From NCBI GenBank assembly GCA_039881145.1, contig JAYKKI010000087.1:6458001-6522000 (forward strand): a stretch of 64,000 nt of DNA, written 5' to 3'. The DNA is from Druceiella hillmani (taxonomy: Eukaryota; Arthropoda; Insecta; Lepidoptera; Hepialidae). Made by a program: the position numbers and the translations under genes. Under the pieces are notes generated by a model, which was given only the letters and a program-made list of their open reading frames with translations, did no database searches and was not told the origin of the DNA. Positions 24,722 through 40,245 of this stretch are shown piece after piece (within the stretch, counting starts at the first letter, position 1; every line of letters starts with the position of its first letter).

Positions 24722-25690
24722 TATTAGATTTCAGCACTCTTCTCCATATAAACTTTAACTGTGCCAAATTTCATACTCCTCCGGACGCGTAATGTTCGTA
24801 AAAAGGAGTATAAAGGTTTTGCTTCGCATATTAAGATTTTGGTTATTATTAACCTTTAAATTATGGTTATTATTAACCTTTAGAAAATTGAATAATATTT
24901 TATTAAATCGTAATAACTCTAATTTCAGATAAAAGGTCAAATTTTTTACTACTATATATGGGAAAATAACAAAGTTAAAGCACAATAACTTAGAAACTGT
25001 CTGGCAGATAAACTACAATGGAAAGCCAGCGGAAAAATAAAATGATTGACAACTCATATGTCAATATGTGTGTATATACATGTGTGTGAGTGTGTGTGTG
25101 TCAAACGCATGGTAGTATGTGTAATGTTTTTTTTATTAATTTAATGTGTTTCTAATGCATTATTATATAAACATTTTAGCTTTCCGTACTCCTCTATACA
25201 AACTTTACTGTGCCAAATTTCATACTCATCCGTCCGCGTAATTTTCGTAAAAGAGGTACAACGTTTATGCTTCACGTATTAATATTATGATGATTACTAA
25301 TATTGTTACATTAAATGATAACAACTGTAATTGTAGATAAAAGATCAATTTTTTTACTATTATATATGAGAAAATAACAAAGTTGAAGCACAATAACTTG
25401 CGAACTGTCTGGAAGATAAACCACAATGGAAAGCCAGCGGAAAAATAAAACTATAGACTACTCAATTGTCAATTGTATGTATATACATGTGTGTGTCGAA
25501 TGCATGGTAGGGTGTGTAATATTTTATTTATTGATTAAATGTACTTTATGAGCATTATTATTGAAAAATATTAGCGTTTTGCACTTCTCCTACATATAAA
25601 CTATAAGTGTGCCAAATTTCATACTCCTCCGTCCGCGGAATTTTCGTAAAAAGGGGTCCAAAGTTTTTGCTTCACGTATTAATATATAGA
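24722..25690 (-). repeat. Tandemly repeated Helitron 5' end
   Basis: About 2.3 copies of the element's 5' terminal region lie head to tail. The block 'gccaaatttcatactcctcc' followed by 'gtccgcg' and 'ttcgtaaaa' occurs near 24,763, 25,214 and 25,613 (with small changes). Between successive blocks come the same 'aagcacaataactt', 'actgtctgg', 'caatggaaagccagcgg' and GT-rich segments. Periods are about 450 and 400 bp. Only the outermost copy (25.58-25.69 kb) has the complete terminus; the innermost has a 21-23 bp tandem duplication near 24.84 kb. Confidence 0.9.
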
Positions 25691-28600
25691 TGTGAATAGA
25701 CCAAAAAAATGTATCCTGTATGAGATCCATTTTATTATTTTAACGTCTCTAAGAAGATTTTTACAGCCCTTAAATCTTCAAGACATTTTACAGGCGTTTT
25801 GCTATATATTAGCCGAATAATAGAGGTTTAATTTAATTGAATTTTGAATCAAACGAACTTTGGCTGTATCAAATTGACATGTTGCATTTTCATACTGGTG
25901 GTGGTATCTATATATGCATGTTCCCCAAAACTTTACGAATGTATAATAATTAGGATGATATATATTGTATCAAATTTCATTCCATATATTCAAGTTATCA
26001 CGTTAAAATCGAAGGAAAAAGGACATTAATGATTCCGATTTGGAACCATACAATGTGGCGACAATATCGTTTGTGTCCTTAAATATTTGTATGTACATAA
26101 AATCTTACTGGAAAGAGTTTCCCAGCGGTAAGAAACTATTCAAAGGAATCTTAATTTTTTTCTGTTATAGCTACTGCATTTTTTTTAAAACGAAGTTGTT
26201 GTTACTCAATCGAAATTACTCTATATCTTTTAAACTTTCTCCTGCCCTCAAAATAACTTCTGCATTGGCAGATTGACAAGATTCTGGATGGCAGACACTA
26301 TGATATTCGAAGGACTATTTTAAATCTCATATTCATTTCGACTTACTCTATTTTCATAAAATTAAAACAAGGCCTTTTGAGAACCCGAAATCATAATAAA
26401 ATTTTTAAAAAATTATTCAAATTAGTAATAAAACGCTTAATTGACATGACCAAAAATTAATTCTATAAAAAACAAAACAAAGAAAATAAGGACCTAAACC
26501 AAGTAATAAAAAAAGAAATGTACTATGTATCATCACCACTCGTGCTATTGATCAAGTGTAACCCGGCAAAATATTATATTCGAAATCAATCGCCGAGTTT
26601 ATAAAATAACTAAAGTTGAAATTTTGTATAAAATCATAATTATGTGTAAATTAGCAATGTGAAATATATTTAAATTTGTTACATTTATTGACATTTCATG
26701 TTTATGAATTTTCATTAATCTGTTGGGAAAGAAAACATTACTAATTTATTCAGCGTACTTCACTTTAATGTTATAATGGGTATAACTTGTGAATTAATGG
26801 TATTTAGTTAAAAGAGACGTGCGCTTACTTATTTCGTTACATTCTATTATCTGTATCACAATTTTTTTACTAAGTACGCTGTTGTATGATGTTGCGTAAC
26901 ATACATATATGACAATTATTTTTTTTTAAAGCCTATACAATGATTTTAATTGAAATTATTTTGTTTTAAAATGTATTTCTGCACTCACCTCAATTTTATT
27001 CCAGGGCCAATATTATATTCTAAAGATTTCTCCAGTATTATAATTTTATTATGTGTACACTAAGATCATGTCCAAATATTTGTTTGCTCCAAAAAATGAC
27101 ATATTCACTAATTACACTCATTAGAGAACGTGTTACAAATACTTAACAAAAACCTCCGGCGCGCATTATGAAGTAACACAATTCAACCGTAATCTCGCAA
27201 TGTTAACTATCTTTTCAAATAGATACAAATGTTCTGATTTGTTGCAGACATTTATGAGTGTTATCATATTAAATATTACATATACTATGCTAATTTAATT
27301 TGAAATCATAATTAAAATTAAGCTAATGTCATCATCAAGAAGCAAGTAATAATTCATATAAATTATAAATTAAAAATATGGTATTAATGGGTATTCGGAT
27401 AAGTATATTTTAAAAATACATGTAGTAATTATAGCTATTTGTCACGAAAATTAATGGTAGGGGAAGGTCTTGGCATTATTATATCCTGAAATTTTTTTGC
27501 AATAATTTTCTCAAGATTTTAGGGGAAAATAGGCAATAAATTAACTAGCTAAAGCCTGTATAAATAAATAAAACATATAATAGCCTACATGTTAAATTTA
27601 GTACTGTAAAGTATTCAATGAACTCTACTGTTTTTTGCACCGGTTTTTCATCGACGACAATTTCGAATCATTATTACTATTTCGGTAAACATCTAGTTGC
27701 GAATCATTCAGTCATGGTTAGTCACACAGTCATGGTTAGTAGTTAGTAGTTAGCACAACGCCATAGTAACCGTATATTGCACCTATTATAACACAAAAAT
27801 GTTGTATATGCAAATAATTCAAGACTGTTTACGAGTACCTCCGTGTTCACTCGTGTCTAAATTTCAAATTGTTTTATTGTTTCAATTCATACCCAAACTT
27901 GTTACACTATGTACGGCTTCGGTTTGGCTATCTTTCGATTAATGAGTAATATTGTGTAAATAACCACTATAATTAATTAAATTCATACGTATATAAATAT
28001 TCAAATAAAATTTTGTACAATGGACATTTGTACAAATATTAAATAACATTTTTTCACTGCGACTTAAATCGGATTTAACCACACGTCATAAAATTTTAAT
28101 ACCTCTCGTAAGAATATCGAAAATGTTTTTACCGATATTTGTAATCGATATAATTAAAAAAAAAATGTCAATACATGATTCCACGTGAAGAGCATTCAAT
28201 GCTTTACACTAAATGAAGTGAAGGATATTTGAAATATCATAATGATGAATTTGAAATATCAATGATTTTCCAATATCAATATTTTCGAAAGATATAATAT
28301 TATACATTTATTTACATGAATTTGTCGCTCTAAAATTAAGTAATTAATATGAATAAAAAATATGTTTCTTTCAGCCATATACAGAGTGTTAATTTAAAAT
28401 AAAATTATGTGTATTTTGTCAGATCAAAAGAGTCGTATATGGTTTCATCCGCTAAAATCAACATATTCGTTTTACAACAATAATAGATACAGTGATTGCT
28501 GACAGCAAAGTCTTAGAACGGATACCGTCGTTTATATATACTGGATATATACAGCTAACGGCACAGTGTACATCAACTGGAAACAGACCAATCTAAAATT

Positions 28601-28889
28601 AAAGACTGGTGTAAAATAGCCAGTCAGGTGTGTGTCAGACCACGCCTAAGTTAGCATTTTGTAGTCATTTTAAAAAGCGATTATTGGTGATTTTGTAAAT
28701 CGAATTATATAGATTTTATATATTCTTAACGTTCGTAAATGTTAAAACTAAATATTGTGGATAATATTTCCATTAAACATATTATACTAGTAAGATTACA
28801 CTTTGAAAAATGAATAGTTTTTTAATGGTTTCAAAATTAATGAATTTGAATTAATCGAAATAATTCCATTTGAGAGTATTGATCAAAAC
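25691..28889. other. AT-rich non-coding stretch
   Basis: No supported gene was found. A short direct repeat of 'cagtcatggttagt' followed by 'agttagt' runs occurs near 27,710-27,755. The open frames at 25,844-26,029 and 26,040-26,276 have no domain. Confidence 0.5.
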
Positions 28890-29045
28890 CTTCTTCCCGG
28901 ATATTTTGCGGATTTTTACAGTCAATTTTTGGAAATGACGAACACACATTGCAATTGATTTTGAAGCTTAATATTTCGTGAACGGTTCTAAAAAGTGATT
29001 TAATTTTATACGTTTTTTTAACAATACCGTTGTTATTTCCACTAA
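28890..29045 (+). repeat. Dispersed repeat family R2, copy A
   Basis: It shares an ordered set of phrases with 60.24-60.40 kb: 'ggatttttaca', 'acacacattgcaa', 'ttgaagcttaatatttc', 'aacgg' and 'ctaaa'. The minus-strand open frame of 87 codons across this copy (28,837-29,100) is not preserved in the other copy, so I do not call it a gene. Confidence 0.55.
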
Positions 29046-29100
29046 TAAACTGAATAACTGCTAAGACAGCAGTAGATACAAGACAAATGACAAAGGGCAT

Positions 29101-30550
29101 AACGACGATTGTAATAAAAAGTAAAACTGTGACGGAACCCTTAGTTGCAGTGCTAGTAATAGATGTAAATTATATACTTTAATGACAAGTGTTTAACGAA
29201 TTTTTTTAGTAATTTTTATGAGATATTTTCAATGCATGACGCATCGAGTATAAGCACACGCCGTAGTCTTTTATGTAAGAGCGCAACGCATAAGTCTAAG
29301 ACCCGTGCTTATGGTCTATATGCTACTCATTATAATTACCGTCGCGCGAGAATGTACGAGCATTTGTGCCTGTCCCTATGCATGTAGGTACATACGTGTG
29401 CGTTTGTTAGTGTGTGTATAGCACCTTAACCAATGGAACGACTTGAATTATATTTCACATTTGTAGTTTTTTAAAAGCAATGTAAATTTTCAATGATTTT
29501 CTTTTCTTTTCCAACACATTCAAAGTATGTACAAAAGAAAGATAAAATTTCGTCTTCGATGCCAGCGATACTTTTGAAGTAAATTTTTTTTAGGAGCATC
29601 TCTACCATTCTGTCACTTTAAAAACGTGTATTGCTTAAGAAAATAAATGCCGAAAACATGCAATCGATGGCGAAACCGGCCGTATGCTAACCAAATGGCG
29701 GTTGAGGATGTCAATAAGTTTATCATAAATTACTAATATGAACGATTAAAGAAGTTTCACTTCATCCCTGATCTTTTATGGACGAAGCTTTAATATTTTT
29801 AAATAGTTCATGTAATTAGTGTTTCGTTTCCTGTAGAATGTCGTTTTATGATCGATTTTATTAGTTCTAAACAAAGGCTAATTGCATAAAGAGAATAATA
29901 TACGCGGCGTCGCCTTACCATTTATTTACATTTTTAATATCACTATGTCATTACATACTTTTTATCACTTTGATTAATTTAAATAACAAAAACAAAAGGA
30001 TTCATACGATTTATAATAATTATGTGATGCCATGTCTCTCGCATAAACGTATAAAATACGATTACCTTGGAGACTTCATCATGTTTACTGTGGCCCAATA
30101 ATATATTACGTCATCAGAAGGAAATAAAAAATTAGATGTCGAAGTCAAAAAAAAGTAATTTCCATGAATTGGTCTTCAAATTTCTTTTGTCTTTAAATTA
30201 GTCTTTACAATCAAGTTAGCGGTGAAATTTAGTCTCGTATGTAATGAAGTGCATATTCGAACAGAATCTGGTAAAATTGGTAAAAAAGACAAGTAACCTT
30301 ATTTTAAGAGTGCAATAGACGTTTCCAAATGAACATGTCTCGAACATGCGTTGGTTCTATCTCTATAAGAAAGTAGTTAAGTGGGAATTCCGATGTAAGC
30401 GGATAGTGTTGTATATCGATATTGACAACACCAATTTGTTCCTTTTTAGCTTTCTTTCTCCGATCGGTCTGAACGAAATCCCATTGTTGTGGCAAAGTTT
30501 TCTATCTATTTGTCTATAAAAAGGTTCTAGATTGGAATTTACAAATAAAA

Positions 30551-30552
<2 letters not shown>
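29101..30552. other. AT-rich non-coding stretch
   Basis: No gene was recognised. A somewhat GC-richer patch around 29,240-29,420 contains a GT-rich run ('gtgtgcgtttgttagtgtgt') but no reading frame of note. Confidence 0.5.
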
Positions 30553-35305
<4,753 letters not shown>

Positions 35306-35455
35306 ATGCAATTTGTGTTTAAATATAATTTCAGGCTTATAGGCGCCGTAGTTGGCTCGAATGAAGTGCAAAATGGAATTTGCAATCAGGTTTTCGAGCA
35401 TTTGGGGTTGAGTATTGACAATAATGCAACGAATGTTGTCTTACAAGTTGCCTAA
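35306..35455 (+). CDS. Candidate small ORF or terminal exon, unknown
   Basis: An open frame of 49 codons runs from ATG at 35,306 to TAA at 35,453-35,455. Its composition is less AT-rich and its amino-acid use more balanced ('LIGAVVGSNEVQNG', 'QVFEHLGLSIDNNATNVV') than other frames nearby. A splice-acceptor-like 'aatttcag|g' lies at 35,327-35,335 in front of the richest part, so it could be a terminal exon starting at 35,335. An AATAAA lies at 35,561-35,566, about 105 bp after the stop, although this hexamer is common in AT-rich DNA. I do not recognise the protein. A chance frame remains possible. Confidence 0.3.
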   Translation: MQFVFKYNFRLIGAVVGSNEVQNGICNQVFEHLGLSIDNNATNVVLQVA

Positions 35456-36568
35456 CCTTTATGATTTATTGCCATAAACTAGTATTTCCACATATCCTCA
35501 CGAAACATAATCTGTAGCAAAGATATCACGCGATAGTTGAAGCCAATTCATAAGGGCATTAATAAACAAAATTTCTAAAATCACAAACGAGCGAGATTGT
35601 TATATTCGTTCATAATTTAACAGAAAGACTAAGCACTCCCTCTAATAGTTATATTTTAAGTGGTTCTCTCGGATAGTTATACTTTGAGTGTATATAAAAT
35701 CGTTGTAGTGCAAGCTCTACTCGATCTTATAAGTTTTCCATAAGATTCATTATCTATCTGTATTAAAGAGCTAATGGTGGTTCTACAGTTATGACATATG
35801 AAACTTCTTTCATTTTAAACGACTTAAAGAACAGAGATACGCAGAACTGATTGAGTGAGTGAAATGAACTATTTCACCAATATTCTTTGATTAAATAGGT
35901 TAAAAGATCAAAGCTATGTAATTATCTAGTTCACTTAACCAAAAACTGCGTAAGACAGACAACGAATTAAAATTATGTTTACATGTGCCCCACATCCAAC
36001 ACGCCACCAACTTGACGTTTATGTATTATAATATATAGATAAATACATAAATTTAAGTATATGGATATATGTGAATTAAATCAGTTCTAAAATATATTCA
36101 TGAAGTGCGAAACAAATATTTGGAATACATTTGTTATATGCAACGGCACTTAGTGGACCTGTTCCCGAGCGAGAATAAGAAGGCAACAGACGATTTTCTC
36201 GAAAGGGAAAGTGAGATCTGCTTTTAAATTCGTAAACTGTATGTGCTCTAGAAATACGATAATATAATTTTATTGATATATTCGCAGTTCAGTGGCAGTG
36301 TGTTTGAAGTAAGTGTTTGTACATATTTAAATACGTACTTTGTTAAATTGTTTAGGATTTAATTAGATAATGTATAAAATTGTAATAACTTGACTAAGAG
36401 TCGTAACAGTTGTAGTATTTAGCTACGATCTTGAACCACATAATGTTGTAGAGACAATAAGAGTATTAACATATTGTGTGTTACAGTTTTCGCGAAATGA
36501 TCGATGATATAATTGTCGAAACGCAATCTTTTCGAATATTCTTGTCTAACTTGCGAAGTAATAGGTTG

Positions 36569-36620
36569 TGACGTCAAAAGTAAATAAAAGGAGGCAAAAT
36601 ACATCTCATACACTGCTCAG
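36569..36620 (+). promoter_or_regulatory. Candidate core promoter (CRE, TATA-like, Inr-like)
   Basis: A perfect palindromic cAMP-response element TGACGTCA lies at 36,569-36,576. An A/T box 'taaataaaag' follows at 36,581-36,590. An initiator-like 'ctcag' lies at 36,616-36,620, about 35 bp downstream of the A/T box. The spacing suits an animal RNA polymerase II promoter. A short ORF starts at 36,696. Each motif alone is weak evidence. Confidence 0.3.
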
Positions 36621-36695
36621 CACTTAGCACAGCTCGTAGTTAAGCTCAGCAATTAGCGGACATTAGCCTCCACTTCATAATCAGTGCGGTATCTA

Positions 36696-36842
36696 ATGAA
36701 AGTGAAGCATTCGATGGTAGAAATGTCAAAGCGGGCTACTAGTTGCAGAAGCAGAAAATACATAAACAATGCTATCCTGAAAGTAATGAAAACATATTTA
36801 GAAAGCAAATTTAATCACAATACCATAAAAATATCGCAATAA
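36696..36842 (+). CDS. Candidate short ORF after possible promoter
   Basis: An open frame of 48 codons starts at an ATG 76 bp after the putative initiator and ends with TAA at 36,840-36,842. The first part is basic and Ser/Arg-rich ('MVEMSKRATSCRSRKY'). It contains a donor-like 'gaaa|gtaatg' near 36,780, so only the first ~28 codons might be coding. It has no signal peptide or recognised domain. It is reported because of the promoter-like context; otherwise it would be dismissed as a chance frame. Confidence 0.2.
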   Translation: MKVKHSMVEMSKRATSCRSRKYINNAILKVMKTYLESKFNHNTIKISQ

Positions 36843-38267
36843 ATTTATATTTAATGTTATAAAACATTTTAAACAAATTTTGGAATTAAAATAAACATTG
36901 AAAAGGGACACTTTCTCTGCACAGAACATGTTATAATGCAAACCTTTTATAATTAATTTTCATTTTAATATTTCTTTAACTTTTTCAATAAATTAGCAAA
37001 TTTCGCGAATTTTATGCTAAGAGATTTCTTGCTAATTTCATTTTCACCTTAATTCGCTGTAATCCTTTTTAGGTGTGATGTGTTCTTGACCACGTAGTTA
37101 ATTAAAATGTTCAATGAAATATAACAAAACGGTTTCGGAAATTAAAATGGTAAATTAATTTAGTCGGAACTCACATTGTGAAGGGCTCTTCGATTATCCG
37201 CGGGCTTGCGTCTCAGAATTTATTTACTAAAAATTATAACATTTCTGCTTGAATAAAACCCTCAATTATTTTCTCAACACTCAATCCTTCTAATGTCATA
37301 TTTAATTCTTTTTAAAAATGTCATTATCTGCATGGTAACAGTAATCAATATTTATGCTATTGCCCAACTATAGTGTCCCTAAGAATTCATATAAAAACGT
37401 CGAGGCTCAAACGCCTAAATAGATTTCAACAAATGGAGATACATTTGATCAATATAGTATTCTGGATAACATATTGTAGGGCGGATATTAACAGCCATTT
37501 TATTAAATAAAAAAAGTTTTTTGATAAACTTAGCAATATGGGCATCAAAACAACGGTCTTATCATAAGGATTGGGAAATATATTGTTATCTACCTGACCG
37601 CCGCAAAAAAGGTTAGTAAAGCACTGAAAATGTCCTATCGAATTCGCATCCGAACTTAAATAACTAAAATATTTAATATAATTTATACGAACGTGTACAC
37701 AGATGTACTCGACTACACTATAATAATTATTTTCATAAAAGTTGGCGTTTTGGCCGTTAACTAAATTTTTTGTTTAAATTATTGTCTCTCGTATTTATTT
37801 ATTAGTTCAATAAATATAATCACACTCGTAATATTCAAACGGTAAGTAGAAAAATTCGCTGCATGTAATTTATCTACATTTTGTCTTAACAATTGTATAT
37901 TGTCTTAATGATTATGACATCAGTAAGAAAAGTATATTTTTAACATCTAAATAAGGGTTTTTCATATTAATATCATTCACTTATTATCTCCACTATTGTT
38001 ATAATATCCTTCAAGATAAAAACAAACATATTTGTTAACAGACAGACAAAATCAAATAAATTTCAGCTCATATGTAAACAATTTTTTTTAAGCAATTGAT
38101 ATATTTATTAAAAGTTTGCGTTGTTTTCTCCTTTAGAACTCAAAATCCTTTTCATTACCCCTTAAATCAATATAAGATATTTTTGAAGTGAAAACTTCTT
38201 TAGTTGCGTTGAACAATTTTTGGTAATGGTATGACTTGTTGCACCTTGCCAGCAGTGAAACCATGTA

Positions 38268-38269
<2 letters not shown>
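36843..38269. other. AT-rich non-coding stretch
   Basis: No supported feature was found on either strand. Confidence 0.5.
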
Positions 38270-38348
<79 letters not shown>

Positions 38349-38349
38349 G
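38270..38349. repeat. (TA)n microsatellite
   Basis: About 80 bp of TA repeats with one CA step. Immediately downstream, 38,387-38,412 forms an 11-bp hairpin ('ggtgtgcacag' with 'ctgtgtacacc', one mismatch). Confidence 0.95.
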
Positions 38350-38412
38350 TTTAACATCTGCTGATCTGGCACTAGAGCGATCCACAGGTGTGCACAGCGG
38401 CCTGTGTACACC

Positions 38413-39879
38413 TATACATATATATACACCAACATATTACACATACCCGACTGTGTGATGTGCACGTTGGACGTTTTTTGGACAGGTAAAATCTTGTGAG
38501 ATCGCGTCACCGACATTTATATCTATAACTATAAGGATGACGTTTTATGCAACGTTAGTGCTACATGTAAATTAAACTGGCCACGTGGAAAAATTCAATA
38601 CGCGTATACTGTGAATTGTTTAAATTGAATTTTGTTTGATAGTTATTTTAATTTTTTAATTAGAGGATCATTGTGCAGTGAGTATATATAGCAAACAATG
38701 AGTATCAAATATGTTAATAATTTTACATAGAAAAATGCTTAACAAAAACAAAGCATTTATTTTCAAATATTTTCAATATTCGTATCAATATTCGCGTTCA
38801 AAAATTTTATATTATTTATTTTTTATTTTTTAATATTTGATCTCTTGCAATACATCATGCAATGAGTATTTAAAATGGCTTAAGAGTTAAAAAAAGAGAA
38901 AAACACATTAAAGTTTGTTTTATTGTAAGCTCAATTTGTACTTATTATAATTTTATAACGTGGTCATTGAATATTATAATTGTGAAATGAACACATTTCT
39001 CATCATATTTTCGTATAGATGATTAAAGCTTTACTTTTACCAGATGTAAATTTTCGACAGCTGGATTTAATGTAAATTAAATTTTAAAATTCATTAATAT
39101 TATTTAAACTTTCCCCTCCAACAGCAGTTCGAATAAGTTAAAATATAATTGTGCAAAACGCAGAAAAAATTCATTATTAAATCTTTCCTATGTCGCCCTA
39201 ATGCAAGAACTTCCCTTTTAACAAAACAATTAAATAAGTGAGACTAAATGTGTACGGCAAATAGATTCTGGGGTGTAATAAGGCTAACGAGATAGAAATA
39301 ATATCTTTATATTTAGAACTCAACGTACTGCAAGTACTTGCAGGTATTATTTAAATGCTCCTTAACTTTCAACCAATTTCCTGTAAAATTTTCTGTACTT
39401 TTACACCCTAGCAACAATTCTTAAGGGTTATTCTCCCAACTCAACGTCCTTACGAAAGATTCTTGTCTAATTTAACATAATTATATTTGTTGGATACTTC
39501 ACGCTTTTATAGGCAGGCATGTCGCTCGCCTTGCAGGTAACACCGCGTCCAACTTCGTTACTCGTTATGACAGCTACGTTTTATTATTTCATTATGAAGA
39601 ATGATGGCAAATCTCACTTAGTATTTTGCTTTCTTTTGTTACTCGTTTTTTTAGTATTATTTGAATATAATTTTTCAAAACTTCGAAAGTTTTCATCTTA
39701 GTGTAAAGATTTTTATTAAAGTAACATTGCATACGACAACACTTTAGCCCCATGAAGCGCAATTAATTTAAGCTTGAATTCACTTGCTATTGTTAAAAAT
39801 TTATTTTTGTTGTGTTCAAATTTCATAAATAAGTAATACGTATTTAAACCTAAATAAATTTATGTAAATTATAAGGTTA
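38413..39879. other. AT-rich non-coding stretch
   Basis: No gene or repeat was recognised between the microsatellite and the large inverted repeat. Confidence 0.5.
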
Positions 39880-40133
39880 TTGAATTACTTTATATTATTC
39901 TAGGTATTGAATGTAAGTTAGGTTAAATATTTAAATATTAAAATTATTCAATTTAATTGAAGCACCTTATTAGGCTATCACAATTTGAAAAGGACCACAT
40001 TTTTTTATTCCCATCGCATTTATTTCCGACACTAAATGTCGGAATTTTATCCTAAAATTCGGAATTTTCTATTTTCTTAGTTTCATAACAAAACAAACCA
40101 TATATTTAATTTATACAATTGTTATATAAATAA

Positions 40134-40173
<40 letters not shown>

Positions 40174-40175
40174 AC

Positions 40176-40245
<70 letters not shown>

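Larger units (their letters stand above)
20945..25690 (-). mobile_element. Helitron, inactive, minus strand
   Basis: This is a rolling-circle transposon. Read on the minus strand, the 5' end is 'TCTATATATTAATACG' starting at 25,690. It is preceded by A and begins with TC, as expected for insertion between A and T. Then come a repeated 5' terminal region (24.7-25.7 kb), a decayed Rep-helicase ORF (about 24.5-21.04 kb) and, just past the ORF stop, a 16-bp hairpin (20,982-21,024) of the kind found near Helitron 3' ends. I could not find the expected CTRR terminus about 10 bp beyond the hairpin, so the right limit is approximate. There are no terminal inverted repeats or target-site duplication, as is usual for Helitrons. 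Multiple stops, frameshifts and a deletion show that it is dead. Confidence 0.93.

Noticed and set aside
24722..25690. Possible CRISPR or LTR explanation for the repeated blocks
   Set aside because: Units are 400-450 bp, diverged and continuous with the Helitron 5' end. There are no short spacers, no TG..CA ends and no primer-binding site.
28837..29100. 87-codon minus-strand open frame
   Set aside because: It overlaps dispersed repeat R2, and the frame is not kept in the other copy near 60.3 kb.
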